Origin: Ferrithrix thermotolerans DSM 19514
GTDB lineage: Bacteria; Actinomycetota; Acidimicrobiia; Acidimicrobiales; Ilumatobacteraceae
Reading direction: 5' to 3'
Length of the DNA stretch: 34,916 bases
Assembly (NCBI GenBank): GCA_945861025.1
Contig: CAMASN010000031.1
Span: forward strand, 1-34,916
Part shown: positions 1 through 9,749 of the stretch, piece by piece
How positions within the stretch are numbered: position 1 is the first letter of the stretch
How the letters are laid out: each line of letters begins with the position of its first letter
Position numbers and translations under genes: made by a program
The notes under the pieces: generated by a model
What the model saw: the letters and a program-made list of their open reading frames with translations, nothing else
What the model was told of the DNA's origin: nothing
Databases searched by the model: none

Positions 1-3000
1 ACGGCGACGGTCTGAGCGACAAGCGCGAACTCAACCTCCAAGAACAGGGTGTCGCCGTGTCGCAGGGTGATGCAGATGCCGACGCCGATGGCCTGAACGA
101 CGCGCAGGAGGTCGCAGCAGGGACCAATCCGGTGCTTGCCGACACCGACCACGATGGACTCAGCGATGGTGAAGAGGTGAGTCATCTTCATAACGGCCGA
201 CAGGCCGGAGGTTGGCCAGTGACCGTTGCCGGTCTTGCCGATCCGATCACCGTGTACTCCGACCCCACGTTGCAGGACACCGACGACGATGGCATCAGCG
301 ACCGTGCCGAGAAGGTTCTGTCGCAGCAGTTGGTGACCGAGAAGCGACTCGACAAGCAGAACCGGCCGTATCACCCCGGCGTGGCCAACTCATCGCCGCT
401 CGACGTTGTTATGTCTGCGCCAGGGTCGGCTGGTTTCTACAGGCCTGGTGATGCGGTTGACATCACCACCACAGTGACTACGCCGATTGCGTTGCAGCCG
501 AGCGTGGTTGACCTCACCTCGTCAGTACGCGCGGGCCGGTTCCTGGCTCCCGGCTTGCTTGCGTTTGACCCGACAGTCGACTTCGATCCGATCACCGGGG
601 CCGGTAGCCAAACGCGGCAAGCCGTTGGGCCTGTCGTACTCCCTTCGGGCGTGCCGAAGGTGCAGTTCGACGCAAAGGTACGTGCCTGGTTGCCGAATGT
701 TGCGGGTATCACACCGACGCTGGTGAAAGAGACGGCACAGAAGCCGTTCGTCGGTAGCAGCCGGCTTCGCCCCGCGACGCCCGACGCCCTTGGAAGCTAC
801 GCGGTCATTGCGTATGGCACACCCAGTAACGGCTTCACGAGAATCAATCTTGTTGATCCGAACGATCCGCTGGTGGTCCTGCGCAACATTGACAGTCGCC
901 CATTCACTCCACGAGAGGCTGATACGGCGTGCAACGACCTCGGGGACTGTGTAACGCTCTCGTCGAACTACACCGGCGAGCTCTACCGCAGGTGGATGTC
1001 TAGCGGTGGCCGCGTTACGGGGTCCGACACCCAGCTCGTGGCAGAAGAGAACACTCCGCTTGCGACCTTTGTCAACACGTTTTCGATCGCCACCGATGGC
1101 CTCGAGTTTGCAGCTGTGGTGAACGTTGGCCTCTCCAGTCGCTTCATCAGGTTCAACGCTGGAGGCGGCATCATTTCAGACGTCGATTCGGGCCCGGGGT
1201 GGCAGCACGCCAAGTTGGTATGGGCTCGCGACCGCTATGTAGCGTTCGGGACGACCCCAAGTACGACTGTGGTGAACTGCTTTGTCGGGTATCGGGAGGG
1301 GTGCCCTGCTGATGAAAAATCAAGCGTTCTTCTTGCCCAAGAGATGCCGAACGGCTACGTGCTGGGAATCGCCGAATTCAACCCGTGGACCAACTCCGAT
1401 CCCACTGCGTTTTTCTACGACGCCCAGCACGACGAAGTCCTTGCTGTCGGTACGCCGGTGGACGCTTCCGGCGCCGTACCCGGTTTCGGTGGCGCGACGA
1501 TCGACGGTGTGCTGTTGAGTGACTTCTCTGCCCAGTTCGGATGCACCACCACCTGCGCGTCTCCAACACGGCATCGGTTGTTCAGCCAAGCCTTCGTGTC
1601 GAGCGTTACGTTCGATCCGGCATCGCAACAGTGGTTGATCGCTGCGACGACGCCAACCGGGTCGATAGCTCAGTTCTATGGGCGCGATCTGTCTGCTGGA
1701 GCAAGCAGCACCGGTGCCGACGAGGTGGCCTGCCCGGCCGCTTCGGCGTTGCCGGTGGTGTCACTCTCGTTCAACGAACTTCCCGGGGCGACCTCGTTTG
1801 CCGATGTGTCGGGTGACGGCCTCGATGCCCAGTTCGCCGTCGGGTCTGGACCCGACGCAGGTGCACCTGGGGCACCGAACCTTCAGGACGTGGGGTTGGG
1901 TGTGAGATTCGTCGACGCATCCGACTCGCTCACGCTGCCGAACACGGCGGTGCTGAGCGCCGACGCTTCAATTTCGATGGCCTTTTGGGTCCGGGTGGAT
2001 GACGCGTCGTCGCCGGAGCCGTTGCGGATCACGTGGGATGCAACACACGAGTTGCGGTTGCGGCCCGACACGGGCGCGGTCGAGTTCGAGTGGGGCAACT
2101 CGTTGGTGACGAACACTGTTGTGAACGACGGCAATTGGCATCTGGTGGTGGCGAGCGCTACCAAGCTCGGCGAAACGCAGTTGGCGGTGGCGAACGCAGC
2201 TGGCACTCCTGTGGTGAACAGAGCATTCGGCTCCGAGAGGCACCTCATGGTTGGCGTGCCGGTGACCGTTCAAGGTGGTGGGTCGGCAGTATCGATCGAC
2301 CAACTGCAGATCTACAACTCTGTCCCGACGGCAGCGACCATTCAGGACCTTGCGGCCAACGTGAGGTCGTCGTGCATGTCGATCAGGAATGTGAATGGAA
2401 CGATCTCTGAGATCGTCAAGTTGTCGTTCACGCAGCCGGCCTCGCCCGCCACGGTGCCCGGCGGAGCGTCGTTGACCTTGCGGGTAGATGGCGCCGCGCC
2501 AGTGTCGTCGGCGGTGGTGCCACAGGGTTGGTTGAACTCGTCGGCATCGAGTTATGTGCTGGCTGGCACGGCTTCTGACGGTCTTGATGGTTCTGGTGTG
2601 GCGAAGGTAGAGGTGAGTGTCGACGGTGGTTCAACGTGGGTCACTGCGACTGGCACCGAGGCGTGGGCTGTCACGATTTCTATTGGTGCCAGCGATGTTC
2701 AGGTGCTGACTCGCTCTACTGATGCAATGGGCAATGTTGAGACGCCTGGTCCTGCCGTGGTCGTGAAGGTCGACAAGGTGAACCCTTCGGTGTCGTTGGC
2801 GGCCCCCGGTGGTGCTGTGAGGCCGTTGCGTGATGCCGTGTCGAACGTGTTGTCGGTGGGGTTGTCGGGTTCGGTGTCGGATGCCAGCAGTGGTGTTGGC
2901 GGTGTCGAGGTGATGGTGATGCCAGCGCTGGCTTCGGCTGCGGTTGACTCGTGGCAGTCGGCCACGGTGGTGGGTGGCGCGTGGTCGATTGACTATTCGT

Positions 3001-5633
3001 TGCCGGCAGCCCCGTTTAATGTTTCGGGTTCGTACACGGTGCGTGTGCGTGCTGTTGACGTTGCTGGCAACCGCACAGGTGATGGTTCGACGTCTGCTGT
3101 GGTGAGGTTGGATAGCACGGGACCAGCGGTGGCATTGAGTGTTGCTGATCTGGCCAAGACAAGTTTGGCTGGCTCGGCTGCTTTGACGGGTTCGGTAACA
3201 GATGCTGCGGGTTCCGGCGTGGCGTCGGTAGATGTGGCGTTCACGCCGATCGAGTTAGCGACGCCAGCGGCGACAGTGTGGAGTACGGCAACGTTGTTGT
3301 CGTCGACAACCTGGTCGATTGCTGTGCCGAGCGGGATCGAAGGGTTCTTCCAAATCGATCTGCGTGCCACTGACAACTTGGGTAATGAGACACTGACGCG
3401 TCGTGTGTGGTCGGGCATCATCGATACGAAGGCACCGGTGTTGTCGTTGACAGCCAGCCCAACGGGTAAAACGATAGGAAACGGTAAGCGGGTGCAGATC
3501 ACTTATTCGTGCTCCGCCGAGGACTTGTTCTTGGATCTAACCAAGTTCGCGTGTCCGGGTGAGTCGACCAAGCCAGCAACTCGTACCGAGTTGGCGGCGG
3601 GGGACTTGAAGACGGCGTTGCAGAAGTCGTTCCCTGGAATCGCGGTGATCTCGAAGGTGTCGGTGAGTTACAAGAGTTGGGAATCGTCGACAACTAGAAA
3701 CGTCACCTTGAAGGGTTGCGACATGTTCGGCAACTGTGCCTCGCAGGTAAATGCGGTGGGCTCGTTGGTCAGAGCGGTGGGGTTGTGGATTCGTTCCGCA
3801 CAGCAACCGGTGCGTTCGCAGGTGTCGTCTCGGGCCGTGTCGCTGCTGGCAGTCGTGGCGGCACCAACGGCAACGATTGTGAGTCCTTTCGATGGTGATC
3901 ATGTGGCCGTGACCTCCACGATTGACGTGCTGTTGTCTGCGCAGGGCACCGAGTCGATCAAGCAGATCGAGGTGCTTGTTGATGACGTCGTTGCCGCCAC
4001 TCGCAGTTTCGGCCTCGGAGCCAAGTTCGCGTACGAAGAAGTGGTCACGATTCCAGTGACCGCTGGTACACGCCTGCTGGAAGTGGTCACGACTGACTGG
4101 AACGATGCCACTGGCACTTCGGGTTTGGTCGAGATCTTCGCCGATGTCGCAGCGCCGGTGGTGACGCTCGCAACCACGTCGCTTGACGTGAGTGACACGT
4201 GGGCGGTCGGCACCGACTTCTATCAGTTCTCCGGAACGGTGACCGACGATGGCACGGTGGCTGAGGTGCAGATCCGGGTGAACGGCGGCAACTGGATCGA
4301 CGTCGCGTTCAATGCAGGCACGTGGCATACGGCGTTGCATATCCCTGGCGCTGACGGCAAGACGCTGTCGGTGTCGGTGCGAGCGATCGACCTAGCCGGT
4401 CGAGTCACGAACATCACCAGCACTGCAGTGGTCGACTTGCTGCCGGTGCAACCAATTGCGTATGTGCGGCCGGACGCCACGATTGTGACGGCCCCCGCAG
4501 CGACGGTGTCGAGTGATCGGGCCGAGTTCACGTTCAGTGGCACCCCAGGCGACAACGCGGTTGCTGGCTACCGTTGCCAGCTCGACACCAACATCGTGGT
4601 GTTGTGTAACACGCCGTACGTGCTCGAGGGCCTCTCGGGGGGCGTTCACACGTTGAAGGTTGCGGCGATCGATGATGCCGGTTACGTGGATCTCAGCCCT
4701 GCGACGCATGTGTGGACGGTCACTCCGACGGGCCCACAAGCAACGCTGGTTTCAGCCCCGACCGGCAACGTCACCGCCCGCACGGCGACCTTTGAGTTCA
4801 CCGCAGCGGCGGGTGCGGTACTTGAGTGCTCGCTCGACGCAGCCATCCCGGAATCGTGCACCAGCCCGTACACCACAGCCGAGCTCGGCGATGGGGTGCA
4901 CACGTTCACCGTGCAGGCCACCCTCGCAGCCGTGTCGGGCACTTCGGTGAGGGCGACATGGACAGTTGTGAACCTGGCCCCAGTAGCTGCAAACCAAACC
5001 GTTGCGGTTGATGCTGACAGCACCGATGGACAGCCGGTCACGTTGGCAGCTGCCGATGTGAGCGCCCTCGTGTACCGGGTTACGGACGCCCCATCCCACG
5101 GATATCTCGTAGGTAACGCCCCGAACGTGGTCTACGTGCCGTTCGACGGTTACCGCGGCTCCGACGTGTTCACGTTCGTAGCCGACGATGGTCAGAGCAC
5201 GTCGAACACCGCCACCGTAAGCGTCAGGGTGCGAGTGCCCGACGTGGTGGCGCCAATCATCGTCAACCCCGGCGACCAGACCGTACACACGTTGGCCACC
5301 GGCAACGGCACCGTGGTGTTCGCCCGGGCAACCGCCACCGACAACTCGGGAAGTGCCACCGTGGTCTGTAACCCCGAATCGGGCAGCGTGTTGCCTCAAG
5401 GTGCCAACAGGATTACCTGCACCGCCAGCGACGCAGAGGGCAACACCAGCAGCACCAGCTTCGTGGTCACCCACGTCTTTGATGCTGTCGGGATCCCACG
5501 CCCAGATACAGACATTCGGCTACCCGTGACGGGTAACGGCAGCCTTCCGCTCTCCGAAGCAATGCTTCTATTGCTGCTCGGCCTCGCGCTGGTTGCGATT
5601 GCCCACCGACGCCAAACCAAACGGCGCCTCTAA
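1..5633 (+). CDS. Giant multidomain LPXTG-anchored surface protein (5' end outside window)
   Basis: The reading frame is open from base 3, so this is the 3' part of a longer gene; a GTG at 57 is probably internal. Numbering residues from 57: Asp-rich thrombospondin type 3-like calcium-binding repeats (DTDHDGLSDGEE, DTDDDGISDRAE) lie before residue 90. A long unassigned segment follows, then a LamG/concanavalin-like domain at about 566-775. Several Ig-like modules follow at about 790-1600, recognisable by recurring 'VDGGSTW' and 'DxxGN' patterns and by two CSLD/CQLD...C repeats. After these come a cadherin-like (tandem-95/Big_9 type) module at about 1640-1725 and a HYR-like domain. The end is a classical sorting signal: LPVTG at 1822-1826, a hydrophobic stretch, and the basic tail HRRQTKRRL. 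It is therefore probably a wall-anchored adhesin or matrix protein processed by a sortase that is not in the window. The ligand is unknown. Confidence 0.88.
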   Translation, partial: GDGLSDKRELNLQEQGVAVSQGDADADADGLNDAQEVAAGTNPVLADTDHDGLSDGEEVSHLHNGRQAGGWPVTVAGLADPITVYSDPTLQDTDDDGISDRAEKVLSQQLVTEKRLDKQNRPYHPGVANSSPLDVVMSAPGSAGFYRPGDAVDITTTVTTPIALQPSVVDLTSSVRAGRFLAPGLLAFDPTVDFDPITGAGSQTRQAVGPVVLPSGVPKVQFDAKVRAWLPNVAGITPTLVKETAQKPFVGSSRLRPATPDALGSYAVIAYGTPSNGFTRINLVDPNDPLVVLRNIDSRPFTPREADTACNDLGDCVTLSSNYTGELYRRWMSSGGRVTGSDTQLVAEENTPLATFVNTFSIATDGLEFAAVVNVGLSSRFIRFNAGGGIISDVDSGPGWQHAKLVWARDRYVAFGTTPSTTVVNCFVGYREGCPADEKSSVLLAQEMPNGYVLGIAEFNPWTNSDPTAFFYDAQHDEVLAVGTPVDASGAVPGFGGATIDGVLLSDFSAQFGCTTTCASPTRHRLFSQAFVSSVTFDPASQQWLIAATTPTGSIAQFYGRDLSAGASSTGADEVACPAASALPVVSLSFNELPGATSFADVSGDGLDAQFAVGSGPDAGAPGAPNLQDVGLGVRFVDASDSLTLPNTAVLSADASISMAFWVRVDDASSPEPLRITWDATHELRLRPDTGAVEFEWGNSLVTNTVVNDGNWHLVVASATKLGETQLAVANAAGTPVVNRAFGSERHLMVGVPVTVQGGGSAVSIDQLQIYNSVPTAATIQDLAANVRSSCMSIRNVNGTISEIVKLSFTQPASPATVPGGASLTLRVDGAAPVSSAVVPQGWLNSSASSYVLAGTASDGLDGSGVAKVEVSVDGGSTWVTATGTEAWAVTISIGASDVQVLTRSTDAMGNVETPGPAVVVKVDKVNPSVSLAAPGGAVRPLRDAVSNVLSVGLSGSVSDASSGVGGVEVMVMPALASAAVDSWQSATVVGGAWSIDYSLPAAPFNVSGSYTVRVRAVDVAGNRTGDGSTSAVVRLDSTGPAVALSVADLAKTSLAGSAALTGSVTDAAGSGVASVDVAFTPIELATPAATVWSTATLLSSTTWSIAVPSGIEGFFQIDLRATDNLGNETLTRRVWSGIIDTKAPVLSLTASPTGKTIGNGKRVQITYSCSAEDLFLDLTKFACPGESTKPATRTELAAGDLKTALQKSFPGIAVISKVSVSYKSWESSTTRNVTLKGCDMFGNCASQVNAVGSLVRAVGLWIRSAQQPVRSQVSSRAVSLLAVVAAPTATIVSPFDGDHVAVTSTIDVLLSAQGTESIKQIEVLVDDVVAATRSFGLGAKFAYEEVVTIPVTAGTRLLEVVTTDWNDATGTSGLVEIFADVAAPVVTLATTSLDVSDTWAVGTDFYQFSGTVTDDGTVAEVQIRVNGGNWIDVAFNAGTWHTALHIPGADGKTLSVSVRAIDLAGRVTNITSTAVVDLLPVQPIAYVRPDATIVTAPAATVSSDRAEFTFSGTPGDNAVAGYRCQLDTNIVVLCNTPYVLEGLSGGVHTLKVAAIDDAGYVDLSPATHVWTVTPTGPQATLVSAPTGNVTARTATFEFTAAAGAVLECSLDAAIPESCTSPYTTAELGDGVHTFTVQATLAAVSGTSVRATWTVVNLAPVAANQTVAVDADSTDGQPVTLAAADVSALVYRVTDAPSHGYLVGNAPNVVYVPFDGYRGSDVFTFVADDGQSTSNTATVSVRVRVPDVVAPIIVNPGDQTVHTLATGNGTVVFARATATDNSGSATVVCNPESGSVLPQGANRITCTASDAEGNTSSTSFVVTHVFDAVGIPRPDTDIRLPVTGNGSLPLSEAMLLLLLGLALVAIAHRRQTKRRL

Positions 5634-5640
5634 CGCAGGT

Positions 5641-5671
5641 CACTCCGGGCTGGCCCAACCGGCCCGGAGTG
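5641..5671 (+). terminator. Hairpin terminator after the surface-protein gene
   Basis: A 13-bp stem (5641-5653 with 5659-5671, one G-U wobble) encloses the 5-base loop CCCAA and starts 8 bases after the stop codon. There is no T tract behind it, as is common in high-GC actinobacteria. The function is inferred from position and stability. Confidence 0.65.
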
Positions 5672-5779
5672 CTGCCGATCTCGTCCACTTTCCTCAGCGC
5701 GGATACGCGAACTTGATGAGCGCCATCACCGGCACTACGTCTGAGATTGGCTATCGCGACGCTTCGCGCACCGAACGAA

Positions 5780-5785
5780 TACGGT
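5780..5785 (+). promoter_or_regulatory. Candidate -10 box TACGGT for leaderless helicase mRNA
   Basis: TACGGT fits TANNNT and is followed by exactly 6 bases and then GTG at 5792, which would put the transcription start on the start codon. No Shine-Dalgarno sequence precedes this GTG. The same arrangement recurs at several other genes in the window. No convincing -35 box was seen. Confidence 0.5.
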
Positions 5786-5791
5786 TGCAGT

Positions 5792-7480
5792 GTGAATAGC
5801 AGTGATGACACTTCCGGTTTTGCCGAATTGGGTCTTCGTAAAGAGTTGTTGGGTGCCCTCGCAACGCTTGGTTACGAAGAACCCACCCCGATCCAGCGCG
5901 AGACGATCCCACCCCTTTTAGAAGGTCGTGACCTTGTTGGTCAGGCGGCCACCGGCACCGGAAAGACCGCTGCATTCGCATTGCCGATTCTGCAGCGCAT
6001 CCCCGATCGCGGTGGCAAAGCAGAGCCGATTGCGTTGATCTTGGTCCCCACCCGCGAGCTGGCGGTGCAGGTATCTGAAGCGATCTACAAGTACGGCCGC
6101 GATCTCGGCGCCCGCGTTGTGCCCATCTACGGTGGCCAGCCGATTGTTCGCCAACTGCAGGCGTTGAGCCAAGGCGTACACGTAGTTGTTGCTACGCCTG
6201 GTCGAGCGATGGACCACATTGCTCGCGGCACGCTGCCACTGGGCAACATTCAGATGGTGGTGCTCGACGAAGCCGACGAGATGCTCGACATGGGCTTCGC
6301 CGAAGACATCGAAGAGATTTTGAAATCCACCCCCGACTCGCGCCAGACGGTGATGTTTTCGGCCACGTTGCCGCCACGCATCAACGGCATTGCTAAGCGT
6401 CACCTGCGTGATCCGCTCAAGATCCAGATCGGTCTTGGTGACACCAAGCCAGGCAAAGCGCCGCTGGTGCGCCAAACCGCATACGTGGTTCAGCGCTCGC
6501 ACAAACCTGCAGCGCTTGGCCGAATCCTCGACATCGAGGCACCTACCGCTGCGATCATTTTCTGTCGTACCCGCACCGAGGTCGACCAGCTCACCGAAAC
6601 GATGAACGGTCGCGGCTACCGCGCCGAGTCATTGCACGGTGGCCTCACTCAAGAATCACGTGATCGCGTGATGGGTCGTTTGCGCGCTGGCACAACCGAG
6701 TTGCTCGTAGCAACCGACGTTGCTGCTCGCGGACTCGACATCGACCAACTCACCCACGTTGTGAACTACGACGTTCCGTCGGCACCAGAGTCATATGTGC
6801 ACCGCATCGGTCGCGTGGGTCGAGCCGGTCGCGAAGGCACGGCCATCACCTTGGCCGAACCGCGTGAGCAGCGTCTGCTCGGCAACATCGAGCGCCTCAC
6901 CAAGCAAAAGATCTCGATCGAAAAGGTTCCTACGGTCGCCGACCTTCGCGCCCGCCAGATCGAGCTCACGCTCGAGACACTGCGCGAAGCCTTGGGCTCT
7001 GACGACCTCGAGAACTATCACGGGGTGGTCGATGCGTTGGCCGCCGATTTCGACATTCGCAACGTTGCCCTTGCCGCCATCAAGCTTGCTCACGCGGCCA
7101 CTGGCGCAATCATCGACGAGAAGGAAATCCCCGACGCGTCGCAGCGCATGGATCGCGATAAGGCTCGCCCCGACAAGGGCCGTCCCGACAAGGGTCGTCC
7201 CGAGCGTGGCGCGATGCGTGACTCCGGCCGTCACGACAGTGGCGATGTGGGCCGCGTGTATGTGGGCGCCGGTCGCAAAGATGGCGTCAACCCTGGCGAT
7301 CTCGTTGGCGCAATTGCAAACGAGACCAACTTGAGCGGTCGCGACATCGGACCCATCAAGGTGTCTGAGCACTTCGCAATTGTTGGTGTGCCGTCTGGGG
7401 CCGTCGAAGATGTGATCGCTGCGCTGAAGCGCACCACTATCAAGGGCAAGAAGGTAACGGTTCGCCGATACACCGAGTAA
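5792..7480 (+). CDS. deaD: DEAD-box ATP-dependent RNA helicase (DeaD/CsdA type)
   Basis: This is an ATP-driven RNA helicase of about 562 residues, expected to act in ribosome assembly and RNA turnover, often in the cold. All superfamily 2 motifs are visible in order: a Q motif ending in PTPIQ, motif I ATGTGKT, Ia [28 protein letters not shown] and [12 protein letters not shown]. The C-terminal ~75 residues (from [13 protein letters not shown]) match the DbpA/CsdA RNA-binding domain. A short basic linker with three tandem copies of RP(D/E)(K/R)G (7166-7210) joins it to the core. GTG 5792 is chosen over the upstream TTG at 5747 because conserved sequence begins just after it and it sits 6 bases behind a TANNNT box. 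It converges on the thiolase gene. Confidence 0.95.
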   Translation: MNSSDDTSGFAELGLRKELLGALATLGYEEPTPIQRETIPPLLEGRDLVGQAATGTGKTAAFALPILQRIPDRGGKAEPIALILVPTRELAVQVSEAIYKYGRDLGARVVPIYGGQPIVRQLQALSQGVHVVVATPGRAMDHIARGTLPLGNIQMVVLDEADEMLDMGFAEDIEEILKSTPDSRQTVMFSATLPPRINGIAKRHLRDPLKIQIGLGDTKPGKAPLVRQTAYVVQRSHKPAALGRILDIEAPTAAIIFCRTRTEVDQLTETMNGRGYRAESLHGGLTQESRDRVMGRLRAGTTELLVATDVAARGLDIDQLTHVVNYDVPSAPESYVHRIGRVGRAGREGTAITLAEPREQRLLGNIERLTKQKISIEKVPTVADLRARQIELTLETLREALGSDDLENYHGVVDALAADFDIRNVALAAIKLAHAATGAIIDEKEIPDASQRMDRDKARPDKGRPDKGRPERGAMRDSGRHDSGDVGRVYVGAGRKDGVNPGDLVGAIANETNLSGRDIGPIKVSEHFAIVGVPSGAVEDVIAALKRTTIKGKKVTVRRYTE

Positions 7481-7481
7481 C

Positions 7482-7501
7482 GGCGCCCCCGAAGGGGCGC
7501 C
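7482..7501. terminator. Bidirectional terminator between helicase and thiolase genes
   Basis: A perfect 8-bp GC stem (7482-7489 with 7494-7501) with a CGAA loop begins 1 base after the helicase stop and ends 3 bases before the thiolase stop on the other strand. It could serve both converging genes. Confidence 0.7.
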
Positions 7502-7504
7502 AAC

Positions 7505-8734
7505 TCAGATGCGTTCGATGATGGTTGCGGTGCCCATGCCGCCGCCGGTGCACATCGTGACCAAACCGGTAGACAAATCGCGGCGCTCGAGCTCGTCGAG
7601 TAACGTGCCAATGAGCATCGCGCCGGTGGCCCCAATTGGGTGACCGAGCGCCATGGCGCCGCCGTTCACGTTGACCTTGTCCCAGCTGACGCCGGTGTCG
7701 CGCAAGAACTTGAGCACGACCGCGGCGAATGCTTCGTTCACTTCGAACAGGTCGATGTCGTTGAAGGTCATGCCAGCTTTTTGCACACACCGCTCGGCGG
7801 CTGGGCCCGGAGCGGTGAGCATGATTACTGGGTCGGTGCCAGCCACGGCAGTCATGATGATGCGAGCGCGTGGCTTCATGCCATGAGCGCGGGCATAGTC
7901 GGGCGACGTGACGAGTACGGCTGCGGCACCATCGACAACACCCGAAGAGTTACCGGCGTGATGCACGTGGTTGATCTTGCCAACCTGTGGGTAGGCGAGG
8001 AGCGCGGTTTGGTCGAGCGACAGGTCTTGCCCCTTGGGCACGTAGGCGCCCATGCCTTCGAAGCTGGGGCTCAGCTTGGCGAGATCGGCGACGCTGGTGC
8101 CGGGACGGGGGAACTCGTCGTGATCGAGGGCAAGCCTGCCGTCGTCGTGAAAGATCGGAACGAGCGAGCGCTCGAAGCGGCCCTGCGAGATGGCTTCCTG
8201 CGCACGAACTTGGCTATCGACGCCGAGGGCATCGCACTCTTCGCGGGTGAAGCCTTCGACCGAGGCGATGAGGTCGGCCGAGATTCCCTGCGAGACCATT
8301 GCATACTGCTCGCGCAAGTGGGCGTTGTTGGCGGTGAAACCATCGACATGCATGGGTGCAGGGCGCGACATTGATTCGACGCCGCCGCCAACAACCATGT
8401 CCTGGAAACCCGACAGAATGCCCATCGCCGCAAAGTTCACTGCCTGCTGGCCTGATCCGCAAAAGCGGTTGAGGGTGACGCCGGGAGCGTCGAGCGACCA
8501 GCCAGCGTCGAGCGCTGCCATGCGGGCGATATCCATTGCGTGGTCACCGCTGCCGGCACCACAACCCATCACGACATCGTCGACCTCGGCGGTGTCGAAA
8601 CCATTGCGTGACTGCAGTGCATTGAGCACCTGCGCCAGAATGCGCTGCGGATGCACATTGTGCAGTGAGCCGGTGTCCTTGCCCTTACCTCGTGGCGAGC
8701 GGACGGCGTCGATGATCCAAGCTTCACGTTCCAT
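7505..8734 (-). CDS. Acetyl-CoA C-acyltransferase (thiolase)
   Basis: A thiolase of about 409 residues, the usual family size. It catalyses thiolytic cleavage of 3-ketoacyl-CoA in beta-oxidation, or acetoacetyl-CoA formation in reverse. The nucleophilic cysteine lies in NRFCGSGQQ, the histidine in [15 protein letters not shown], and the second active-site cysteine in the C-terminal CTGGGMGTA motif; the protein ends a few residues later, as is typical. The start is ATG 8734 ([18 protein letters not shown]), where family similarity begins, preceded by the weak SD-like GGAATGAGA. It lies 46 bp downstream of the methyltransferase gene on the same strand, so the two may be co-transcribed. The sequence alone does not separate degradative FadA-type from biosynthetic or steroid-specific thiolases. 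Confidence 0.93.
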   Translation of the reverse strand: MEREAWIIDAVRSPRGKGKDTGSLHNVHPQRILAQVLNALQSRNGFDTAEVDDVVMGCGAGSGDHAMDIARMAALDAGWSLDAPGVTLNRFCGSGQQAVNFAAMGILSGFQDMVVGGGVESMSRPAPMHVDGFTANNAHLREQYAMVSQGISADLIASVEGFTREECDALGVDSQVRAQEAISQGRFERSLVPIFHDDGRLALDHDEFPRPGTSVADLAKLSPSFEGMGAYVPKGQDLSLDQTALLAYPQVGKINHVHHAGNSSGVVDGAAAVLVTSPDYARAHGMKPRARIIMTAVAGTDPVIMLTAPGPAAERCVQKAGMTFNDIDLFEVNEAFAAVVLKFLRDTGVSWDKVNVNGGAMALGHPIGATGAMLIGTLLDELERRDLSTGLVTMCTGGGMGTATIIERI

Positions 8735-8780
8735 GCTGATCTCATTCCAGGGGAGTAAACGAAGTAGTTGCAGACCGACG

Positions 8781-9635
8781 CTAGAGCACAGGGTGAAGCG
8801 CCGACCCATTGGGCTTGCGGTACACGCTGAGCTGAATGTCGATGTCGACGACCAGCGGCGTCGCTGCGATGACCTCACGTCGCTCGGGTGTTGTGCTCCA
8901 CCAAAACGGTGTCATTTCCAACAGGCTGAGCCGAAGGTCTTGATCGCCGAGTGACAGTTCGAACTGCACCGAACTCACTTCTTGAGGTGTGGGCTCACCA
9001 ACTGACGCGTCGGCGTTGGAGTCGGTATTGGAGTCGGAGCGGTCGAGATGTTGGCGGGGGTCGTCGTAGATCAGCGCTTTGAGTTGGGCGAGATGGCGTG
9101 GGCCCGGCGTAGCGACAACAGCGCGGCCGCCTGGTGCGAGCACGCGAAGCATCTCGGCAAAGTCGCGAGGCGAGAACACGTTGATCAATGCCTCAAAGGA
9201 GTTGTCGACGAACGGAAGCGCGTAGCTCGACGCGATTGCGTACCGGTGCGTGCAATGCCGGCGCGAGGCGAGTCGGACTGCGGGCTTGGAGATATCGATG
9301 CCCCATCCGGTGGCGCCGGAACGGGTGGTAACTGCGGCCAAGTACGAGCCTTCGCCACACCCAGCATCGACAACGTTGGTGACGGGGGAGCGAGCAACGA
9401 GTTCGGCGACTGCGCTGATGACCGGGTCGTACATGCCGGCATCGAATACCCGCCTGCGAGCACGCACCATTGATTCGTCGTCGCCGGCTGGGCGGCTCTT
9501 GAGGCGGCCGCCAGGAAGCAGGTTGACGTAGCCCTCTTTCGCTCGATCGAAATGATGCCCTGCTCGGCAGTCGAACTCGGCCGCTTGCTCAGTAAGGCTT
9601 TGGAGGCAGTGCGGGCAACGAAATGCGACGATCAC
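8781..9635 (-). CDS. rlmA: RlmA-family 23S rRNA (guanine-N1) methyltransferase
   Basis: A SAM-dependent methyltransferase of about 284 residues. The N-terminal zinc-finger region (CPHC at 7-10, then C..GH) followed by 'DRAKEGYVNLL' is characteristic of the RlmA(I)/RlmA(II, TlrB) family, which methylates G745 or G748 in helix 35 of 23S rRNA. The SAM-binding motif I is VVDAGCGEGSY, followed by GWGIDISKPAV and a motif near 'FSPRDFAEMLRVLAPGG', which also matches the family. The start is GTG 9635, directly before the zinc finger; I see no strong ribosome binding site. It is transcribed divergently from the lipoprotein gene at 9750. In TlrB the same methylation gives tylosin resistance in another actinomycete; whether this enzyme affects drug sensitivity cannot be read from the sequence. 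Confidence 0.82.
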   Translation of the reverse strand: MIVAFRCPHCLQSLTEQAAEFDCRAGHHFDRAKEGYVNLLPGGRLKSRPAGDDESMVRARRRVFDAGMYDPVISAVAELVARSPVTNVVDAGCGEGSYLAAVTTRSGATGWGIDISKPAVRLASRRHCTHRYAIASSYALPFVDNSFEALINVFSPRDFAEMLRVLAPGGRAVVATPGPRHLAQLKALIYDDPRQHLDRSDSNTDSNADASVGEPTPQEVSSVQFELSLGDQDLRLSLLEMTPFWWSTTPERREVIAATPLVVDIDIQLSVYRKPNGSALHPVL

Positions 9636-9737
9636 CTAATGCTCGATGCGAATGCGTCCATGGACGATCGACACTATCTGCTGCTCGGGGTGGGCGAAAT
9701 TGATGGTTTGGCTTCGCCGAAGCGCTGCTTTGGGCAA

Positions 9738-9743
9738 TAGATT
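9738..9743 (+). promoter_or_regulatory. Candidate -10 box TAGATT for the exporter operon
   Basis: TAGATT is followed by 6 bases (GAGCGA) and then ATG 9750. There is no Shine-Dalgarno sequence, so the operon mRNA is predicted to be leaderless. Confidence 0.55.
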
Positions 9744-9749
9744 GAGCGA

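Noticed and set aside
3537-4340. Long minus-strand open frame inside the adhesin gene
   Set aside because: It is rich in His and Arg, has no recognisable domain, and lies wholly within a well-supported gene on the plus strand.
4752-5474. Long minus-strand open frame over the cadherin-like and HYR region
   Set aside because: Gly/Val/His-rich composition typical of an antisense frame in high-GC DNA; no domain.
7166-7210. Three 15-bp tandem repeats in the helicase gene
   Set aside because: Real, but it is the ordinary basic low-complexity linker seen in many DEAD-box helicases; noted in the gene entry only.
7640-8374. 244-residue plus-strand frame opposite the thiolase
   Set aside because: The thiolase has all active-site motifs on the other strand; this is its shadow.
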